Source: JAFMKE01 sp964655225
GTDB lineage: Bacteria; Bacteroidota; Bacteroidia; Chitinophagales; UBA8649
NCBI GenBank assembly: GCA_964655225.1
Contig: CAZZMB010000003.1
Coordinates: 18,068 to 82,067 of the forward strand
DNA length: 64,000 nt
Direction: 5' to 3'
Within the stretch, counting starts at the first letter, position 1, and every line of letters begins with the position of its first letter. Shown here one piece after another: positions 59,414-64,000 of this stretch. The notes beneath the pieces were generated by a model. The model saw nothing but the letters and a program-made list of their open reading frames with translations, was not told the origin of the DNA and did no database searches. A program made the position numbers and the translations under genes.

Positions 59414-61417
59414 CTACTTATATGATCTTGTTTTTAACTCTACCGCCTCAAATGATAGTTCCTCTTTATGTAGTTTTGGCTCCGCATCTTCTCCCTTGAA
59501 TTCCCACGCTGCAACATATGCGAAGTTTTCATCGTCTCTTAATGCTTCTCCTTCAGGAGTTTGATGTTCTTCTCTAAAGTGTCCCCCACATGATTCCGTC
59601 CGGTTTAGAGCATCAATTGCAAACAACTCTCCTAGTTCAATGAAATCGGCAACTCTACCTGCTTTTTCAAGTTCTTGATTAAACGATTCATTTGAACCTG
59701 GAACAATCACATCACTCCAGAATTCTTTTTTTATTACTTTAATCTCAGCTATAGCTTCTTTAAGACCTTTTTCATTTCTAGCCATACCCACTTTGTCCCA
59801 CATTACCTTTCCTAATCGCTTATGAAAATAGTCTACCGGTTTCGATCCTTTAATGCTGAAAATTTTATTAATTCTATCTTTTACTTCTTTTTCAGCAGCG
59901 TCAAATTCTGGTGTTTCTGTTGAAATTTCACCAGTACTTATTTCATTTGCTAGGTAGTCTCCGATTGTGTAAGGAAGCACAAAATATCCATCAGCTAATC
60001 CTTGCATCAAAGCAGAGGCACCTAATCTATTGGCGCCGTGATCAGAAAAATTGGCTTCACCGATTGAATATAATCCTTCGATAGATGTCATTAAGTTATA
60101 ATCAACCCAAGTACCACCCATAGTATAGTGCACTGCAGGATAAATCATCATAGGAGTTTCATAAGGATTTTGATCGACTATCTTCTCATACATTTCGAAT
60201 AGGTTACCATACTTTTCCTTAACCACTTCCTGACCTAATCGTTTAACTTCTGCAGCATTGTTATCATCTACATCAAGCAGACGCGCTTTTACTTTACCGT
60301 ATCGCATAATTGCTGCTGTAAAGTCTAAGTAGACGGCTTCTCCTGTTTGATTGACACCAAAGCCTTCATCACACCTTTCTTTTGCTGCTCTTGATGCAAC
60401 GTCCCGGGGTACTAAATTTCCAAAAGCAGGGTATCTTCTTTCTAAATAATAGTCTCTTCTATCTTCTGATAACTCTGTTGGATGTACAGAGCCATTTCTT
60501 ATATTTTCAACGTCTTCTTTGTGTTTAGGTACCCATATTCGTCCATCATTTCTCAATGATTCAGACATCAAGGTTAACTTACTTTGATGGTCGCCGCTTC
60601 GTGGAATACATGTTGGATGAATCTGCGTATAGCACGGATTAGCAAAAAAAGCTCCTTTTTTGTATGCTTTCCAAGAAGCAGTAACATTGCTACCCATCGC
60701 ATTTGTTGAAAGAAAGAAAACATTACCATATCCCCCATTAGCCATAACTACTGCATGAGCAGAATGTCGTTCAATTTCGCCTGTAATTAAATTCCTAGCT
60801 ATAATACCTCTTGCTTTGCCATCGACCAACACCACATCAAGCATTTCATGCCTGTTAAACATTTCCACCTTACCCGTCGCAATTTGACGACTTAAAGCAG
60901 AATAAGCACCTAAAAGCAATTGTTGACCCGTTTGGCCTGCTGCATAAAAAGTTCTAGAAACTAAAACGCCACCAAAAGAACGATTGTCTAACAAACCTCC
61001 ATATTCACGAGCAAAAGGAACACCTTGAGCTACGCATTGATCAATAATATTACTTGATACTTCCGCAAGTCTATGCACATTGGCTTCTCTACTTCTGTAA
61101 TCTCCACCTTTTACTGTATCATAAAATAATCTGTAATTTGAATCACCGTCTCCTTGATAATTCTTAGCTGCATTGATACCTCCTTGAGCTGCAATAGAGT
61201 GCGCTCTTCGTGGGCTATCTTGAAAACAAAAAGTCTTTACATTGTAACCAAGTTCCCCTAAGGTCGCTGATGCAGATGAACCCGCTAAACCAGTACCAAT
61301 AACAATAACATCAATATTTCTTTTGTTGGCTGGGTTAACCAAGTCGATACGACCTTTATGACTGACCCACTTTTCGCTCATTTTACCTTCAGGAACATTA
61401 GAATTTAATACAGACAT
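59414..61417 (-). CDS. sdhA: Succinate dehydrogenase/fumarate reductase flavoprotein subunit
   Basis: Catalytic flavin subunit, 667 residues. FAD-binding VIVIGTGLAGSSA (residues 37-49), the flavin-linking histidine H73 in RAHSIAAQGGINAA, HPTCIPRSGDH, and the substrate-binding SCGGHFREEHQT near residue 610 are present. Longer than the proteobacterial enzyme, as in Bacteroidota type B complexes, which can run in either direction with menaquinone. 12 bases after sdhC. Confidence 0.97.
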   Translation of the reverse strand: MSVLNSNVPEGKMSEKWVSHKGRIDLVNPANKRNIDVIVIGTGLAGSSASATLGELGYNVKTFCFQDSPRRAHSIAAQGGINAAKNYQGDGDSNYRLFYDTVKGGDYRSREANVHRLAEVSSNIIDQCVAQGVPFAREYGGLLDNRSFGGVLVSRTFYAAGQTGQQLLLGAYSALSRQIATGKVEMFNRHEMLDVVLVDGKARGIIARNLITGEIERHSAHAVVMANGGYGNVFFLSTNAMGSNVTASWKAYKKGAFFANPCYTQIHPTCIPRSGDHQSKLTLMSESLRNDGRIWVPKHKEDVENIRNGSVHPTELSEDRRDYYLERRYPAFGNLVPRDVASRAAKERCDEGFGVNQTGEAVYLDFTAAIMRYGKVKARLLDVDDNNAAEVKRLGQEVVKEKYGNLFEMYEKIVDQNPYETPMMIYPAVHYTMGGTWVDYNLMTSIEGLYSIGEANFSDHGANRLGASALMQGLADGYFVLPYTIGDYLANEISTGEISTETPEFDAAEKEVKDRINKIFSIKGSKPVDYFHKRLGKVMWDKVGMARNEKGLKEAIAEIKVIKKEFWSDVIVPGSNESFNQELEKAGRVADFIELGELFAIDALNRTESCGGHFREEHQTPEGEALRDDENFAYVAAWEFKGEDAEPKLHKEELSFEAVELKTRSYK

Positions 61418-61429
61418 TTTTATATGATT

Positions 61430-62098
61430 TTAGTGGATTAAAAAGTGGTAAAGTGCAATGAAAGCAAAACCAGCTGGAATGACTACACTGTAAAAGAATC
61501 CAATTTTTTTAATTACCGGTGTGTACTTCGGATGATTCGCCCCAACAGACTGAAAAGATGATTGAAAGCCATGGTTTGTATGTAATCCTAGAAAAAAGAA
61601 AGCAGCTATATAAATCACGACACGCACTATATTTTGAAATTTGGCTACCAATTCTTCATGGTAACGAAACTCTCCACTTTCATTTAAGCCAGTCATATTA
61701 CCTTGACCATATTTAACAATCATTTCATGTACCCAGAAATCGTAAAGGTGCAAAAGCATAAAAAGCATGATTGCTACTCCTGTATAAATCATATTCTTGC
61801 TCAGTTTCGACCCTCCAGTATTATTTGAAGAGAAATATTTAACCGGACGAGCCTTTCTGTTTTGAATTTCTAAGACAATAGCCATTATAAAATGGAAAAT
61901 AATACCAAACATCAGCACTGGTTGAAGTAAGCCTTGTACGAAAAAGTTCGTTCCCATAAATTGAGAAACCTCATTGAAAGCGTCGGGACTAACTACTGAT
62001 AAAAGATTGATTGAGAAATGTTGTAGAAGAAAAAACATCAGAAAGAATCCTGACAAAGCCATTAAAATTTTTCTACTAATTGTGGACAATTTTGACAT
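61430..62098 (-). CDS. sdhC: Succinate dehydrogenase cytochrome b subunit
   Basis: Single di-heme membrane anchor of a type B complex II, 222 residues with five membrane helices. Candidate heme histidines are in LQHFSINL, FHFIMAI, LLHLYDFWVHEM and GLHTNHGFQSSF. There is no sdhD, as expected for type B. First gene of the operon; promoter box 17-24 bases upstream. Confidence 0.93.
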   Translation of the reverse strand: MSKLSTISRKILMALSGFFLMFFLLQHFSINLLSVVSPDAFNEVSQFMGTNFFVQGLLQPVLMFGIIFHFIMAIVLEIQNRKARPVKYFSSNNTGGSKLSKNMIYTGVAIMLFMLLHLYDFWVHEMIVKYGQGNMTGLNESGEFRYHEELVAKFQNIVRVVIYIAAFFFLGLHTNHGFQSSFQSVGANHPKYTPVIKKIGFFYSVVIPAGFAFIALYHFLIH

Positions 62099-62114
62099 CT
62101 ACTTAAATTTTACA

Positions 62115-62122
62115 CAAAGGTA
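62115..62122 (-). promoter_or_regulatory. -7 promoter box (TACCTTTG) for sdhC-A-B, with -33 CTTG
   Basis: Exact TAnnTTTG match on the minus strand; CTTG lies 20 bases upstream (62143-62146). The rest of the 281-base region to gmhB shows nothing I can support. Confidence 0.65.
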
Positions 62123-62379
62123 ATTAATGTATGCCTAGTAATCAAGACTAACCTAACCGAAAAAACTATTTAGAAAATATCTAAATAGCTTTTAACAATA
62201 CTTTACCCATTATACCAACACCCCAAAATGAATTTTTGTTCATTAGAAATTAGCAATATCGTCCCTTTAAAATGGTTTGGCATCTTTAAACTAAATCTTT
62301 CAATCAAAGGGGAAAGTATAACGCCATATTTAGGCTTAAAATTTTTTTAATTAGGAAATTGAAGCATTTATTAAATCCA

Positions 62380-62943
62380 TTACAAGGATATATGCAACAA
62401 GACATCACTTAAGCCTTCCACTCTTGTTAAGCCAGTATCATCAGGGATTTCTTTGGAAGTTACCATAAAACATTCCATTCCAAGCGTTAATCCAAAGCGC
62501 ATATCGGAAAGTTTATCCCCTACCATAATGGATTTGGTAAAATCAATTTCTGGGAAATCTCGTTTCGCCCACATGGCCATGCCTATTTCGGGCTTTCGAC
62601 ACGGAGAATCCTCCTCTTCTAGATCTGGACAATAATATATTCGATCAATTCGACCATCTTCTTCACGAACCTCTTCAATTAATTTGTTATGGATTTCATG
62701 CAATTGATCTTTGGTCATAAGTTCTTTGCCAACACCTTGCTGATTGGTCACTACAACAATACGACCGATTAGCATTCCAAAGTAACGCAAGGCTCGATGC
62801 ACATCAGGTAAAAATTCAAACTCTTCCCAAGATGTTACATACCCATCTTCAATATTTTTATTGATAACCCCATCTCTATCGAGAAATAAGGTCCAAGTTT
62901 CATCAACTTCAATTGTTTTTTTCACTAAACATTTTTTTTTCAA
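62380..62943 (-). CDS. gmhB: HAD-family D-glycero-D-manno-heptose 1,7-bisphosphate phosphatase-like protein
   Basis: A 187-residue HAD-IIIA phosphatase. Catalytic aspartates in TLFLDRDGVINKN (about residues 18-30), VVVTNQQGVGK (motif 2), the zinc-binding loop YYCPDLEEEDSPCRKPEIGM and MVGDKLSDMRFG. GmhB removes a phosphate in the ADP-heptose pathway of lipopolysaccharide. It overlaps the 3' end of the gmhA-like gene by 35 bases if the 62943 ATG is used; a GTG at 62925 is an alternative. Substrate in this organism is inferred. Confidence 0.87.
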   Translation of the reverse strand: MKKKCLVKKTIEVDETWTLFLDRDGVINKNIEDGYVTSWEEFEFLPDVHRALRYFGMLIGRIVVVTNQQGVGKELMTKDQLHEIHNKLIEEVREEDGRIDRIYYCPDLEEEDSPCRKPEIGMAMWAKRDFPEIDFTKSIMVGDKLSDMRFGLTLGMECFMVTSKEIPDDTGLTRVEGLSDVLLHISL

Positions 62944-63499
62944 CTAATTCACAAATAATATGCCCCAACAATAAATGACACTCTTGTATTCGAGGAGTAT
63001 CTGTACTGGGTACTTTAACCATCAGGCTACAATTCTTGTCTAAGCTGCTTGTATTACTTCCTGTAAATGCTACAGACTCCACTCCCATCTCTTGGGCTTG
63101 GATCGCTGCATTAAGAATATTAGGAGACTTACCCGAGGTACTTAAAAGCCACAGGACATCTCCTTTCTTAGCTTTTGCCTCTAATAAACGAGCATATAGC
63201 TTGTCAAAACCAAAATCATTAGATATGGCAGTTAATGCAGCTTCATTTACATTTAATGCTTCAACTGGTAAGGCTTTGCGATTTAAATAAAATCTTCCTG
63301 AGAATTCTGCGGCAAGGTGAAGAGCATCTGCTGCACTACCTCCATTTCCGCAAATCAGAATCTGATTACCCGCTTTCAATGTATCTACAAATTTATGGGT
63401 AATCTGATCCACACTTGAAAGTAAATCTTGGTCCTGAATCAAGGCCGCTTTAAGATCAGCACTTGCTTGAATACGTTTAATGATGTCTTGCATATTCAT
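62909..63499 (-). CDS. gmhA: SIS-domain sugar isomerase (GmhA-like)
   Basis: A 196-residue SIS protein resembling sedoheptulose-7-phosphate isomerase. The sugar-phosphate loop ILICGNGGSAADALHLAAEFSGRF (about residues 47-70), LLSTSGKSPNIL and IQECHLLLGHIICELVE are typical. Together with the gmhB-like phosphatase it would make D,D-heptose for lipopolysaccharide or a surface glycan; the kinase/nucleotidyltransferase is not visible. It starts 6 bases after the glycosyltransferase upstream. Confidence 0.88.
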   Translation of the reverse strand: MNMQDIIKRIQASADLKAALIQDQDLLSSVDQITHKFVDTLKAGNQILICGNGGSAADALHLAAEFSGRFYLNRKALPVEALNVNEAALTAISNDFGFDKLYARLLEAKAKKGDVLWLLSTSGKSPNILNAAIQAQEMGVESVAFTGSNTSSLDKNCSLMVKVPSTDTPRIQECHLLLGHIICELVEKKMFSEKNN

Positions 63500-63505
63500 A
63501 ATTTA

Positions 63506-64000
63506 TTACTTCTTTTTTGATTGACCGTAATAATTTTTCACAAAGCCCAACGCTTCTTCTTTTCCCATTAACTTTTGAATCACTGCATAAATCAAACCTG
63601 CGCCATAGGCGGAAACTTGAATATTCAAGGTGATAACAGCGTACAAAGCTACAAGGATTTGTCGATGTTTTAAAAAAGCTTGGACAAAAGCAAGTATACA
63701 AACCAATAAATGCCCGAATAAGACTATTTTAATGCAAACAACAAATACTGGTAAGAATAAGGATAGAGCTGCAAGCAGACTGTAAGTTGATAGTATTGCA
63801 GCCGGTAAAAAATGAACCGGTTTTAATAACTCTTTGTGCGCAGTACCCAAGTTAATTCGAGCTACTCCCCAATTAAATATTTGTTTAAAGAATTTCTGCA
63901 AACTTGTTCTTCTTTTATGATAAACGAAGGCATTTGGAATCAAACCTACTTTAAATCCAGCTTTATAAATCCGAGCCGAATAATCCATATCCTGACCATG
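63506..64000 (-). CDS. Family 2 glycosyltransferase, membrane form (C-terminal part)
   Basis: The frame is open to the right edge, so the gene is cut there and its N-terminal catalytic half is outside. The visible 164 residues begin in the GQDMDYSARIYKAGF acidic motif of processive GT2 enzymes, followed by IPNAFVYHKRRTS, then about four membrane helices and a basic tail (NYYGQSKKK). The last part of the catalytic site and the membrane domain are thus seen. It heads the run to gmhA and gmhB, so an envelope glycan is likely. Confidence 0.85.
   Translation of the reverse strand, partial: HGQDMDYSARIYKAGFKVGLIPNAFVYHKRRTSLQKFFKQIFNWGVARINLGTAHKELLKPVHFLPAAILSTYSLLAALSLFLPVFVVCIKIVLFGHLLVCILAFVQAFLKHRQILVALYAVITLNIQVSAYGAGLIYAVIQKLMGKEEALGFVKNYYGQSKKK

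Overview
The window is a 64 kb stretch of chromosome from a low-GC member of the Bacteroidota, most likely order Flavobacteriales. The evidence is consistent: three giant secreted proteins end in the type IX secretion (T9SS type B, gliding-motility-associated) C-terminal domain; many genes are preceded by the Bacteroidota -7 promoter box TAnnTTTG; no clear Shine-Dalgarno sites were noticed; and gene orders such as MerR - M23 peptidase - alaS and RelA/SpoT - Fur - STAS - purA are, from memory, typical of this group. Nearly everything is core housekeeping. I see no phage, insertion sequence, CRISPR array or rRNA operon.

Layout. 1-5.2 kb: menD (cut by the left edge), an FtsE-like ATPase, a glycosyltransferase, dapB and lepB. 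5.2-10.3 kb: tRNA-Arg with a terminator, merR-like gene, M23 peptidase, alaS and a TPR membrane protein. 10.4-14.6 kb: thioesterase, dcd, an ArsC-like fragment, a TPR fragment, fbp and aspartate kinase. 14.6-18.3 kb: a 1230-aa T9SS protein with tandem Ig-like repeats. 18.8-28.2 kb: polyprenyl synthase, rnr, META protein, AsmA-like protein, histidine kinase, rocD. 28.3-33.5 kb: SDR, MlaF/MlaE-like transporter, second SDR, bioB, UbiA-like protein. 33.5-40.5 kb: M42 peptidase, then the leftward run rsh-fur-STAS-purA-pabB. 40.7-49 kb: tRNA-Leu, tig-clpP-clpX, a small protein, uvrB, OmpA lipoprotein, tatC, rpiB. 49-58.5 kb: an 1848-aa SprB-repeat T9SS protein, tag, ribE and a third T9SS protein. 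58.6-64 kb: succinate dehydrogenase operon (sdhC-A-B), then gmhB/gmhA-like genes and a glycosyltransferase cut by the right edge.

Assembly matters here. Four runs of exactly 100 N occur. Two (26689-26788 and 51663-51762) are not real gaps: the same 55 bases stand on both sides, so the contigs overlap, and removing 155 bases restores one intact reading frame in each case (a 504-aa histidine kinase and an 1848-aa adhesin). The other two (11713-11812 and 55808-55907) lack such an overlap, hide real missing sequence, and create false fusion reading frames (ArsC-like with TPR protein; T9SS protein with riboflavin synthase).

Functionally the genes cover menaquinone, lysine/aspartate-family, biotin, folate (pABA), riboflavin, purine and isoprenoid synthesis, respiration, protein quality control, stringent response and envelope building. 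The least explained material is the trio of giant secreted proteins, a cysteine cluster inserted in ornithine aminotransferase, an open frame with a Cys/Lys-rich tail after pabB, and a UbiA-like protein lacking the first Asp-rich motif. I did not find a convincing undescribed multi-gene system.
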